DNA of 53,955 nucleotides. It comes from Lachnospiraceae bacterium. Lineage in GTDB: Bacteria; Bacillota; Clostridia; Lachnospirales; Lachnospiraceae. The notes below the pieces were generated by a model. The model had not been told where the DNA came from. It did no database searches and worked only from the letters and a program-made list of their open reading frames with translations. Of the stretch, positions 25,256 to 33,733 are shown one piece after another. The first letter of the stretch is position 1, and the number at the start of each line of letters is the position of its first letter. Location of the stretch: the NCBI GenBank assembly GCA_017480445.1, contig JAFVAO010000054.1, positions 1 through 53,955 on the forward strand. Direction: 5' to 3'. The position numbers and the translations under genes were made by a program.

Positions 25256-26410
25256 ATGACAACCAATGAAAAAGCGTTAATGATGCATGAGCAGTGGAAC
25301 GGCAAATTAGACGTCGTAGCCAAGAGTCCCGTAAAGTCCCGCGAGGATCTCGCCATCGCCTACACCCCCGGTGTGGCGGAGCCCTGTAAGGTAATCGCAG
25401 AGGATCCGGAGGCTGCTTACAAATATACCATGAAGGCCAACACGGTGGCTGTCGTTTCCGACGGAAGCGCTGTCTTAGGTCTGGGCAACATCGGTCCCCA
25501 CGCGGCGATGCCCGTGATGGAGGGAAAAGCGGTGCTGTTCAAAGAGTTCGGCGGCGTCAATGCGGTTCCCATCTGTCTGGACACCCAGGACACCGAGGAG
25601 ATCATCAAAGCGGTCACCTGGCTTGCACCGGGCTTTGGCGGCATCAACTTAGAGGACATCAGCGCACCCCGCTGTTTTGAGATTGAGGAACGCCTGAAGG
25701 CAACCCTGAACATCCCCGTCTTCCACGATGACCAGCACGGCACTGCCATCGTGGTACTGGCAGGCATCATCAATGCCCTGAAGGTTGTCGGCAAGCAGAA
25801 AGAAGACTGCCGTGTCGTGGTAAACGGTGCGGGAAGCGCCGGGGTGGCGATTACCAAGCTGCTGCTCACCTACGGATTCCCCAATATCATTTTGTGTGAC
25901 CGTTCCGGCATCATTTACAAGGGCAGAGACGGCCTGAACTGGATGAAGGAGCAGATGGCCGAGGTCACCAATCCGGACAACAAGACCGGCGATCTCGCAG
26001 AAGCGCTGAAAGGCGCAGACATCTTCGTGGGCGTGTCCGCTCCCGGCAGTGTGACCCCTGAGATGGTATCCTCCATGAATCATGACGCGATCCTGTTCGC
26101 GCTGGCCAATCCCGTTCCCGAGATTATGCCGGACATTGCAAAGGCTGCCGGCGCACGCGTGATCGGTACCGGACGCAGCGATTTCCCCAATCAGGTGAAC
26201 AACGTGGTCGCCTTCCCCGGCATTTTCAAGGGTGCATTGGAGGGACGCGCACCGCAGATCACAGAGGAAATGAAGCTTGCGGCAGCCAATGCCATCGCCT
26301 CTCTGGTACCCGAGAATGAGTTGAACGAGAACAACATCATGCCCGAGCCCTTCAATCCGAAGGTGGCCGAGCTGGTAGCTGAAGCGGTAAAGTCACACAT
26401 CAAACGATAA
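25256..26410 (+). CDS. NAD(P)-dependent malic enzyme
   Basis: Oxidative decarboxylation of malate to pyruvate, producing NAD(P)H. 384 residues, the short bacterial form without a phosphotransacetylase domain. Malate/metal-binding stretches are SREDLAIAYTPGVAEPC, GLGNIGPHAAMPVMEGKAVLFKEF and FHDDQHGTAIV; the Rossmann motif is VVNGAGSAGVAI, and LANPVPEI and GTGRSDFPNQVNN follow. AAGAGG lies 7 bases before ATG 25256. Followed closely by a radical SAM gene. Confidence 0.95.
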   Translation: MTTNEKALMMHEQWNGKLDVVAKSPVKSREDLAIAYTPGVAEPCKVIAEDPEAAYKYTMKANTVAVVSDGSAVLGLGNIGPHAAMPVMEGKAVLFKEFGGVNAVPICLDTQDTEEIIKAVTWLAPGFGGINLEDISAPRCFEIEERLKATLNIPVFHDDQHGTAIVVLAGIINALKVVGKQKEDCRVVVNGAGSAGVAITKLLLTYGFPNIILCDRSGIIYKGRDGLNWMKEQMAEVTNPDNKTGDLAEALKGADIFVGVSAPGSVTPEMVSSMNHDAILFALANPVPEIMPDIAKAAGARVIGTGRSDFPNQVNNVVAFPGIFKGALEGRAPQITEEMKLAAANAIASLVPENELNENNIMPEPFNPKVAELVAEAVKSHIKR

Positions 26411-26415
26411 GCACA

Positions 26416-27507
26416 ATGTGCCTTTGGCAAGGTATGAACACAGATCACTTTTCTACAAAACACACAGCGATCCCTGTGCACTGGAACGGCAAGCGCTACT
26501 ACTCGCTGGATGCCTGGTGCAAACATACACTGGGACGAAAATGTTATAAAGTCGCACTGAATGCCCATATGACCTGTCCCAATCGGGACGGGTCATTAGA
26601 CACTCGGGGCTGTATTTTTTGCAGTGCAGGCGGAAGCGGCGATTTTGCAAAAGCGCTCGATGACGGGCAGATACTGACCGAGACAGCCTCTCTGCACCGC
26701 ACCGACGCGCCCTGTCTGATCGCCTATTTTCAGGCCTATACCAACACCTATGCGCCGGTGTCGTATCTGCGTCAGATTTACACTCTGGCGCTTGCGCATC
26801 CCGCCGTATGCGGTATCTCTATCGCCACCAGACCGGACTGTCTGCCAAACGATGTGTTGGAGCTGCTCTCGGAGTTAAAAGCTACCTATCCGGACAAATT
26901 TATCTGGATTGAGCTGGGGCTGCAGACCATCCATGCAAGCACTGCTGCCTTTATCCGCAGAGGCTATGCACTGCCCTGTTTTGAAGCGGCTTTTCGCGCG
27001 TTGAAAGAACGGGATATTCCCGTGATTGTCCACCTGATTCTGGGGCTTCCCGGGGAGGACATGCATATGCTGGAGCAAAGCATTCACTATCTGAACGAAC
27101 TGCATCCGTTCGGTGTGAAATTACAGCTGCTGCACATTTTAAAGGGCACGGATCTGCACACACTATATATGGCCCAGGAGGGATCCGCGGTGCCAGACAG
27201 TGCGGAGGCAGCGCAGCCGGCATCCGGTTCGCCGGACAGCGCAGGTGCAGCACCGCCGATCCGCCCTTTGGAATGCGAGGAATATCTGGCGGCTCTGATC
27301 CACTGTATCCGGCAGCTGGCACCGGATATCGTGATCCATCGCGACACCGGAGACGGTCCCAAAGAGCTCCTGGCCGCTCCTCTCTGGAGCCTGAATAACC
27401 GCAAGGTGCTGAACCGGCTGCATCAGGAAATGAAGCAGCTTGACGCACTACAGGGCGATCTGGTGCCCGCTTACGGAACCTACGAACTGCCGGATTCCGT
27501 ATCTTAG
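26416..27507 (+). CDS. Radical SAM protein, TIGR01212/YhcC family
   Basis: 363 residues. The cluster-binding cysteines follow the unusual spacing of this family, CPNRDGSLDTRGCIFC (C-x11-C-x2-C), and HWNGKRYYSLD and PVIVHLILGLPGED match it. Members are predicted radical SAM enzymes of undefined substrate. A low-complexity Ala/Pro/Ser insert (about residues 256-283) interrupts the region before ECEEYLAALI. The start is uncertain: ATG 26416 has no clear ribosome binding site and ATG 26434 has AAGG only one base away. It begins 5 bases after malic enzyme and may be translationally coupled. Confidence 0.85.
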   Translation: MCLWQGMNTDHFSTKHTAIPVHWNGKRYYSLDAWCKHTLGRKCYKVALNAHMTCPNRDGSLDTRGCIFCSAGGSGDFAKALDDGQILTETASLHRTDAPCLIAYFQAYTNTYAPVSYLRQIYTLALAHPAVCGISIATRPDCLPNDVLELLSELKATYPDKFIWIELGLQTIHASTAAFIRRGYALPCFEAAFRALKERDIPVIVHLILGLPGEDMHMLEQSIHYLNELHPFGVKLQLLHILKGTDLHTLYMAQEGSAVPDSAEAAQPASGSPDSAGAAPPIRPLECEEYLAALIHCIRQLAPDIVIHRDTGDGPKELLAAPLWSLNNRKVLNRLHQEMKQLDALQGDLVPAYGTYELPDSVS

Positions 27508-27558
27508 TACTTTTGCTTGTAATGATACAGATTTATTTTGACAGACAAGGAGAACCCC

Positions 27559-28074
27559 ATGCTGCAAGACCCGTTGACTCTCTATAAGTTAATCGTATTA
27601 TATATGCTGAACCGTGTGCCCTTTCCGCTCACCACTGCCCAGATCAGCGACTTCATTCTGGAGCGGGAATACACCAATTTCATCACGCTGCAGCAGGTGC
27701 TGTCCGAGCTTGCGGACGCGCGTCTGGTTACTGCACAGGCCGTGGGCAACCGCACGCACCTCTCCATCACCGAGGAGGGAAGCCGTACCCTGTCTTATTT
27801 TGACAATCGGATCGGTGCCTCCATCAAGGAGGATATCGATTCCTATCTGCGGGAAAATGAAATGACCCTGCGCAATGAAGTATCTGTGCAGAGTCACTAT
27901 TATAAATCTACCTCCGGAGAATTTGAGGCCAATCTGATCGCGAAGGATCGTGAGATCAACCTCGTGGAACTCACCCTGTCCGTGCCGACGGATGAACTCG
28001 CCGCGGCCATCTGCGCCAACTGGCAGAACAAGAACGAATCCATCTATCAGTATCTGGTGCAGGAGCTCTTCTGA
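27559..28074 (+). CDS. DUF4364 family protein (winged-helix-like)
   Basis: 171 residues. The N-terminal 75 residues look like a winged helix-turn-helix (LYKLIVLYMLNRVPFPLTTAQISDFI), followed by a region typical of DUF4364 proteins ending in QNKNESIYQYLVQELF. Likely a transcription regulator; no target is known. ATG 27559 has AAGGAG 6 bases upstream; a TTG at 27538 is not favoured. Its stop lies 19 bases from the converging rarA stop, with no terminator hairpin between. Confidence 0.85.
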   Translation: MLQDPLTLYKLIVLYMLNRVPFPLTTAQISDFILEREYTNFITLQQVLSELADARLVTAQAVGNRTHLSITEEGSRTLSYFDNRIGASIKEDIDSYLRENEMTLRNEVSVQSHYYKSTSGEFEANLIAKDREINLVELTLSVPTDELAAAICANWQNKNESIYQYLVQELF

Positions 28075-28093
28075 CGCTCGCCGCAGGTGCATA

Positions 28094-29428
28094 CTATTGC
28101 TCCTCTTTTGCCGCCTCCCGGATGCGCTTCATATGTTCTTTGATCTTCTCCTCATATCCGTTGCCGGACGGCGTGTAGAACTCTCTGCCGCTTAACTCAT
28201 AGGGCAGATATTGCTGTTCGACATAATGGTTCGGATAATCATGTGCATATTTATAACCAATCCCATGTCCCAATTTTGCAGCCCCCTTGTAATGTGCATC
28301 CTGCAGATGTGCAGGAATCGGCAAATTGCCGCTGCCCGCCACCTCCGCCATCGCGGTATCGATCGCAACACAGCTTGCATTGGATTTCGGCGCGCAGGCC
28401 ACATAAGTCGCCGCCTGCGACAGAATGATCTGCGCCTCCGGCATACCGACCCGCTCCACTGCCATGGATGCATTGGTCGCCACCACGAGCGCCATGGGAT
28501 CCGCATTGCCCACATCCTCCGACGCACAGATCATGATCCGTCTGGCCACAAACGTCACACTCTCACCGGCGTACAGCATCCGCGCCAGATAATACACTGC
28601 CGCGTCCGGATCAGATCCCCGCATGCTTTTGATGAACGCGGATATGGTATCGTAATGGTTATCACCGTTTTTGTCATAGCGCACGGCGCGCTTTTGAATA
28701 CACTCCTGCGCCACATCCAGCGTGATGTGAATCTTGCCGTCCGCACTGCGCTCTGTGGTCATAATCCCCAGCTCAATCGCGTTGAGTGCATGCCGCGCAT
28801 CCCCGCCGGAGATATCCGCGAGGAAGTCCAGCGCTGCCTCGTCAATCTCGGCACCATAGCTGCCCATCCCCCGCTCCGTATCGTAAACCGCTTTCCGAAG
28901 CAGCTCTTTGACCGCCTCCGCAGGAATCGGCTTCAGTTCAAAGATAATGGAGCGCGAGATCAAAGCGCCGTTCACCTCAAAATACGGATTCTCGGTCGTC
29001 GCACCGATGAGCACCACCGTGCCGTCCTCCACAAAGGGCAGCAGATAATCCTGTTGACTTTTGTTAAAGCGATGAATCTCATCGATGAACAGAATGGTGC
29101 GCTTGCCGTACATCCCCTGTACATCCTTGGCCTTTGCCACCACTTCCTCCATATCCTTTTTGCCTGCGACCGTTGCATTGATCTGTGTAAACTCGGCGCT
29201 GGTGGTATTGGCAATCACCTTGGCCAACGTCGTCTTGCCGGTGCCGGGCGGCCCGTAAAAGATCACCGAGCTGATCTTGTCCGCCTGAATGGCTCTATAC
29301 AGCAATTTATCCTTCCCGATGATATGCTCCTGTCCCACCACCTCGTCCAGCGTGCGGGGCCGCATCCTCGCTGCCAGCGGAGACTCTTTCTCCATATTCG
29401 CGCTGCGCATATATTCAAATAAATCCAT
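28094..29428 (-). CDS. rarA: Replication-associated recombination protein A (AAA+ ATPase)
   Basis: Acts at stalled replication forks. 444 residues; the AAA+ module contains Walker A GPPGTGKTT, Walker B LFIDEIHRFNKSQQD, sensor 1 GATTENPYFEVN and Arg-finger/sensor regions (SGGDARHALNAIE). The C-terminal MgsA/RarA tetramerisation part shows SGNLPIPAHLQDAHYKGA and QQYLPYELSGREFY. ATG 29428 has GGAGAG 5 bases upstream; the upstream extension of the frame is not coding. It is followed on the other strand by a converging DUF4364 gene. Confidence 0.95.
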   Translation of the reverse strand: MDLFEYMRSANMEKESPLAARMRPRTLDEVVGQEHIIGKDKLLYRAIQADKISSVIFYGPPGTGKTTLAKVIANTTSAEFTQINATVAGKKDMEEVVAKAKDVQGMYGKRTILFIDEIHRFNKSQQDYLLPFVEDGTVVLIGATTENPYFEVNGALISRSIIFELKPIPAEAVKELLRKAVYDTERGMGSYGAEIDEAALDFLADISGGDARHALNAIELGIMTTERSADGKIHITLDVAQECIQKRAVRYDKNGDNHYDTISAFIKSMRGSDPDAAVYYLARMLYAGESVTFVARRIMICASEDVGNADPMALVVATNASMAVERVGMPEAQIILSQAATYVACAPKSNASCVAIDTAMAEVAGSGNLPIPAHLQDAHYKGAAKLGHGIGYKYAHDYPNHYVEQQYLPYELSGREFYTPSGNGYEEKIKEHMKRIREAAKEEQ

Positions 29429-29501
29429 TTGTTCTCTCCATTTATCCTTCCGTAACAGCTCTAGACATTCTACCATAATGCATCGATCATTTCCACCGCT
29501 T

Positions 29502-30224
29502 TTAGTCAAGCAATAGCTCATCCACCGTGACAAACCGGTACCCTTCCGCCAGCAGCGCGTCCACCACTGCAAGCGCCGCAGTCACAGAGGTATCGTAAGA
29601 ATCATGCATCAAAATAATGTCGTTTTCTCCCGCCTTTTCCAGAATCCGCCTCGTCACACAGGAGGCATCCTGCGAGCACCAATCCAACGGATCTACAGTC
29701 CACAGTACCGGAAACATATTCAGCTTCGCCTCAAAGCTTTTGTCCCAGGAGCCATACGGCGGACGCACATATTCCACATCCTGTCCGGTGATCTCCTGCA
29801 GCACGTCATTCGTCCTGCGAAGCTCCTCCTCGAAGAGGTCCCGATTGTCCTTCCGCAGCTGGATATGGCTGTAGGTGTGATTGCCGATCAAATGCCCGTC
29901 CTGCACCATACTGCGAATGAGGTCGGGATGTAATGCCGCATGTTCTCCGGTGACAAAAAAGCTGGCTCTGACGCCCCGTTTGCGCAGACCGTCCAACAAT
30001 TGCTGCGTGTATTGCGGATGGGGACCATCATCAAACGTGAGGGCGATCATTTTCACTTCCGTCCCTCCGTCCGCATCCCTCTCCTCCGTGTCCCCTGCCG
30101 TCTCCGGTGCAGACACCGCGATCGCCTGCTCTGTCCGTTCCTGCCCCTGTCCTGCCCAAAACACAAGCAGTGAACCCAGCAGTACACCGGCACCCATCCG
30201 CCTGATCCACCTGTTTCCCTTCAT
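29502..30224 (-). CDS. Polysaccharide deacetylase (CE4), membrane-anchored or secreted
   Basis: 240 residues. Basic N-terminus and a hydrophobic segment (about 9-26), a variable Thr/Glu linker, then a NodB domain. All CE4 motifs are present: TFDDGPH (63-69), HTYSH metal ligands (116-120), RPPYGSW (154-160), DPLDW (178-182) and ILMHD near the C-terminus, so it should be an active metal-dependent deacetylase of peptidoglycan or another surface glycan. ATG 30224 lacks a strong ribosome binding site; a GTG at 30233 is possible. Confidence 0.9.
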   Translation of the reverse strand: MKGNRWIRRMGAGVLLGSLLVFWAGQGQERTEQAIAVSAPETAGDTEERDADGGTEVKMIALTFDDGPHPQYTQQLLDGLRKRGVRASFFVTGEHAALHPDLIRSMVQDGHLIGNHTYSHIQLRKDNRDLFEEELRRTNDVLQEITGQDVEYVRPPYGSWDKSFEAKLNMFPVLWTVDPLDWCSQDASCVTRRILEKAGENDIILMHDSYDTSVTAALAVVDALLAEGYRFVTVDELLLD

Positions 30225-30310
30225 AACGCACACACGCTTCTATGTTCTCTATTGAACCTATGCAAAAAGAAGCTGTCCTATGCGCTCATACGCGGGACTC
30301 GCCTTCCCGA

Positions 30311-31672
30311 TCAACCTCTGTCCAACTGCATCCGCTCCAGGTACAGGGTTGAGAAATCCGGATGCTCCGCCAAATTCAGGATCTGCAAATGTTCCCGTCC
30401 GATCCGGTCCACGGCAAAGGTCTCAAAGCGTTCGTCTTCTGCGGCACTCCGTATCCATTCCACGCCGATCCGTTTCGCGCCGGACAGTGCGGTGTTGCCG
30501 CCGGAGACCGTCCGCGCCGTCAATCCATGCGGCAGCAGACCGATCCGGTCCGCATCCGCAGGTCGAAGATAATATCCAAAACCGCCTGCCAGAATCACCC
30601 GCTCGATGGCTTCGTAATCAGCGCCGATCCCATACGCTTCGGCCAGAATGTCAATTCCTGCGCGGATAGCACCCTTGGCCAACTGAATCGCCCGCACCGA
30701 TTGCTGCGTCACCAATACATCGCCAATCCGAATCCCCGTGTCAAAATAGGGATCCGCCAACAACCCTGTCTCATCCAGCACCTGCGCATCGCGCAGTCCG
30801 GCCAGCAACCGGATCATATCCGCTCCCCAGATGCCGCGGTTGACGCCGCCTTCGAACGCCGGTCCTGCCGCCGTCGCGCAGGCAATCTGCCGCTTGCGAT
30901 TGCCCAGCACCATTTCTCCGTTGGTACCCAGATCAATGAGCAGCGTCAGCCGCTGCTCCTCCTGCAGCCCGCAGGCATATACGCCGGCGCTGATATCGCC
31001 GCCTACAAATGCGGAAAATCCGGGCATCACACCGCAGCGCACGCCCGCAATCTCCACCTCGTCTCCCTGTAGATAGGTCGCCGTAAAAGGCGCACGCCCA
31101 AGCTCTGCCGGATCATGGCCCAACAACAGATATGTCATCGTGGTATTACCTGCCAGTACCAGACGCAGCTCTTCCTCCGGCGCCAGCAGCGCGCGGAACC
31201 GTGTCAGTCCCTCCTCCAGCTTCTCGCGCACCATCTGTCGCATGTGCTCCGCCGCCCGCCCCTTCGTCCCGCAGGCCGCAATGCGGGAGAGTACATCCGC
31301 GCCATAGATACTCTGTGGATTGACACAGACATATTCCGCCGCCACGCCGCCCGCGCGATCATATAACTGCATGGCGATCGTGGTCGTACCGATATCTGCC
31401 GCCGCGAGTCTTGGCGTGGAGGAGCCTTCCTCCGCAGCAGACGAATGTCCGTCTGCCTGCCGCACCGGTGGCAGATCATCCTCCGCGTGCGACCGTCCGT
31501 CTGTCCGCCGCCACAGCGGCGGGCTGTCCTCCTGCTCCATCGCGGCCGTCACCACCTGCATCGCATCATTTGCTGCCACACAGCGCCCGCAGCCGATGCA
31601 CACATCACATCGGGTACCCCGAAATCGATTTTCAGACAAATTGGTTTCTGCTTGTATCATAATGGTAATCAA
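30311..31672 (-). CDS. ASKHA/DUF4445 protein with N-terminal Cys cluster (corrinoid-activator-like)
   Basis: 453 residues. The C-terminal two thirds belong to the ASKHA-type DUF4445 family that includes RACo/RamA activators of corrinoid proteins: AADIGTTTIAMQL, NPQSIYGADVLSRI, GNTTMTYLLLG, LIDLGTNGEMVLG, GPAFEGGVNRG and VILAGGFGYYL. Instead of the N-terminal 2Fe-2S domain of RACo it has a short CDVCIGCGRC motif (Cys 22, 25, 28, 31), a possible Fe-S site, then a low-complexity charged linker (about 45-85). The start at 31672 lacks a clear ribosome binding site and overlaps the DUF4250 gene by 41 bases, suggesting coupling. Confidence 0.75.
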   Translation of the reverse strand: MITIMIQAETNLSENRFRGTRCDVCIGCGRCVAANDAMQVVTAAMEQEDSPPLWRRTDGRSHAEDDLPPVRQADGHSSAAEEGSSTPRLAAADIGTTTIAMQLYDRAGGVAAEYVCVNPQSIYGADVLSRIAACGTKGRAAEHMRQMVREKLEEGLTRFRALLAPEEELRLVLAGNTTMTYLLLGHDPAELGRAPFTATYLQGDEVEIAGVRCGVMPGFSAFVGGDISAGVYACGLQEEQRLTLLIDLGTNGEMVLGNRKRQIACATAAGPAFEGGVNRGIWGADMIRLLAGLRDAQVLDETGLLADPYFDTGIRIGDVLVTQQSVRAIQLAKGAIRAGIDILAEAYGIGADYEAIERVILAGGFGYYLRPADADRIGLLPHGLTARTVSGGNTALSGAKRIGVEWIRSAAEDERFETFAVDRIGREHLQILNLAEHPDFSTLYLERMQLDRG

Positions 31673-31805
31673 TGGCTGAAAGCCGCTCCTCTATCTCCTG
31701 CCTGTCCACGTCCAGATCCGCACAGAGCGCATCCAGACTTCCGTAATAATCTCTCAGCTTTAAATTGAGAAAGCTCAACAACATCACCGGATCCTGCGGT
31801 ATCAT
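31632..31805 (-). CDS. DUF4250 family small protein
   Basis: 57 residues: MIPQDPVMLLSFLNLKLRDY followed by a short Asp/Glu-rich helix pair ending in YHYDTSRNQFV, the pattern of DUF4250 proteins. Function unknown. ATG 31805 is chosen because GGAGGAG lies 4 bases upstream. It overlaps the ASKHA gene by 41 bases and is cotranscribed with it. Confidence 0.8.
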   Translation of the reverse strand: MIPQDPVMLLSFLNLKLRDYYGSLDALCADLDVDRQEIEERLSAIDYHYDTSRNQFV

Positions 31806-31840
31806 ACATCTCCTCCGTTCTGTACGCCATGCGCTGCATG

Positions 31841-31882
31841 CTCTATATTCCGCGCACTGTGTTCCGTACGTTGTATTCCGTA
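31841..31882. repeat. 14-bp degenerate tandem repeat in the DUF4250 leader
   Basis: Three consecutive 14-base units on the minus strand: TACGGAATACAACG, TACGGAACACAGTG and CGCGGAATATAGAG. They lie between a possible -10 (TACAAT, 31887-31892) and the DUF4250 start, so would be in the transcript leader. Confidence 0.55.
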
Positions 31883-31939
31883 CTCTATTGTAATGGATTC
31901 TCTCCCAAAAATCCATACCTATCCTCGTTTATATTTTTG

Positions 31940-31969
31940 TTTACATCGCTTCGAAAAATATAGTAAAAT
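31940..31969 (+). promoter_or_regulatory. Promoter of the ABC exporter pair
   Basis: TTTACA (31940-31945), 18-base spacer, TAAAAT (31964-31969), 48 bases before the first exporter gene. Confidence 0.55.
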
Positions 31970-32017
31970 ATACCTTGTAGATTTCTGACACACTTTATAC
32001 AGAACCGAGGTTACAAC

Positions 32018-33733
32018 ATGCTGAAATACTTGAAAAAATATTGGATGTTCTGTCTGCTTGCACCGCTTTTCATGCTGGGAGAGATCGGTATGGATCTGAT
32101 TCAGCCGGGGATGATGGCCACCATCGTGGACGACGGTGTGCTGGCACAAAACCTGGATGTCGTGATGCACGAGGGCATCCGTATGATCCTGCTTGTTCTG
32201 TTCGGCGGTCTTTCCGGCATTCTGTGCGGCGTGTTCGCCAATCTGGCCTCCCAACAGTTCGGAAATGATCTGCGCAAGGATCTCTTTGACCGGATCATGC
32301 ATTTATCCTTCGCACAGACAGATCATTTTTCCACCGGCTCGCTCATCACGCGTCTGGTCAGCGATGTCACGCAGATTCAACAGATGGTCGCCATGTCCGT
32401 GCGCGGCGTCGTGCGCAGCTCGGTCATGTTCCTGGGCGGTATTTATATGCTGTACCGCCAGTCCCCCCGGCTTGCCTTTGTGGCCCTGTGCGGACTCCCG
32501 TTTATCTTCGGCTTCGTGGTCTTTTTCCTGAAAAAGGCCTCCCCCATGTTCCATGTCGTACAGCAGAAATTAGACATTGTCAACAACTGTCTGCAGGAGA
32601 ATATCGCAGGTGCCAGAGTGGTCAAGGCATATGTCAAGGAGGATGCGGAGCTGCTCCATTTCAATGACGCCAACGACGCACTGTGCGCCACCACCCTGCG
32701 GGTACAGACCTTGTTAGCCTTCATGACACCCTGCATGAATATTGTGCTGAACTTATGTCTGGTGGCCATCCTCTATGTGGGCGGACACGCCGCGCGCACC
32801 ACCGGAGATATCTCCTCCGGACAGCTGATGGCCGCATTGACTTACATCGCCATGATCCTGCACGCAGTAACCTTCATGGCCAATATTTTCCAGACCTTTA
32901 CCAGAGCGCAGGCCTCCGTCAAGAGAGTCAACGAGGTGTTGCACTGTGAGGACGTGCCTGCGACTTCCTATTCGCATGCGACCTTCGACACGTTCGATAC
33001 GCTGGAATTTCGCCACGTCTCCTTCGCATACCCCGGCACTGCCGGCACCATTTTACAGGATATCAATCTCACCATCCACCGCGGTGAGACCATCGGCATC
33101 ATCGGTGCCACCGGCAGCGGTAAATCCACGCTGCTGCAGCTGATCCCGCGCTTTTATGATGTCACGGAGGGCAGCCTTCTGTTAAATGGCCGGGATGTGA
33201 GAGCTTATGCGCCCGAGACGCTGCGGGAGCACATTGCCATCGCCATGCAGCGCGCGGAGCTCTATTCGCGCTCCGTGGAGGCCAATATCCGCTTGGGTCG
33301 TCCCGAGGCGGATGTCTGGGCGATCAAACACGCCGCCGAGACCGCGCAGGCAGACGACTTTATCTGCCGCATGAAAAACGGTTATTATACCCTGGTCTCC
33401 GAGGGCGGACATTCCCTCTCCGGCGGGCAAAAACAGCGCATTTCCATCTCCCGCGCGATTCTGAAAGACGCGCAGCTGCTTTTATTTGACGACACCACCA
33501 GCGCGCTGGATCTGCACACCGAGAGCAGACTGTATCAGGCGCTGGAGAAAGCGTGTCCGCATACGACCAAAATCATCGTCGCACAGCGCGTCGCGTCTAT
33601 TAAAGACGCGGATCGCATTGTCGTGTTGGACGCAGGCCAGATTGCCGCCTGCGGCACCCATGAGGAACTGCTCGGCACCTCGCCGATTTATCGCGATATC
33701 TGCAGCTCCCAGTTAAAGGAGGCAACCGTATGA
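32018..33733 (+). CDS. ABC exporter half-transporter A (degenerate ATP site)
   Basis: 571 residues: six-helix transmembrane domain (about 1-310) fused to an ATPase domain with Walker A GATGSGKST, signature LSGGQKQR and Walker B LLFDDTTSALD. The catalytic Glu after Walker B is Asp, the hallmark of the non-hydrolysing site in heterodimeric exporters such as BmrC/BmrD or TM287/288. GAGG lies 6 bases before ATG 32018. Its stop overlaps the next start as ATGA. Probable export of drugs, peptides or lipids; substrate unknown. Confidence 0.93.
   Translation: MLKYLKKYWMFCLLAPLFMLGEIGMDLIQPGMMATIVDDGVLAQNLDVVMHEGIRMILLVLFGGLSGILCGVFANLASQQFGNDLRKDLFDRIMHLSFAQTDHFSTGSLITRLVSDVTQIQQMVAMSVRGVVRSSVMFLGGIYMLYRQSPRLAFVALCGLPFIFGFVVFFLKKASPMFHVVQQKLDIVNNCLQENIAGARVVKAYVKEDAELLHFNDANDALCATTLRVQTLLAFMTPCMNIVLNLCLVAILYVGGHAARTTGDISSGQLMAALTYIAMILHAVTFMANIFQTFTRAQASVKRVNEVLHCEDVPATSYSHATFDTFDTLEFRHVSFAYPGTAGTILQDINLTIHRGETIGIIGATGSGKSTLLQLIPRFYDVTEGSLLLNGRDVRAYAPETLREHIAIAMQRAELYSRSVEANIRLGRPEADVWAIKHAAETAQADDFICRMKNGYYTLVSEGGHSLSGGQKQRISISRAILKDAQLLLFDDTTSALDLHTESRLYQALEKACPHTTKIIVAQRVASIKDADRIVVLDAGQIAACGTHEELLGTSPIYRDICSSQLKEATV

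Noticed and set aside
28211-29422. 403-codon plus-strand frame antisense to rarA
   Set aside because: The rarA reading has full AAA+ motifs; the opposite frame has none.
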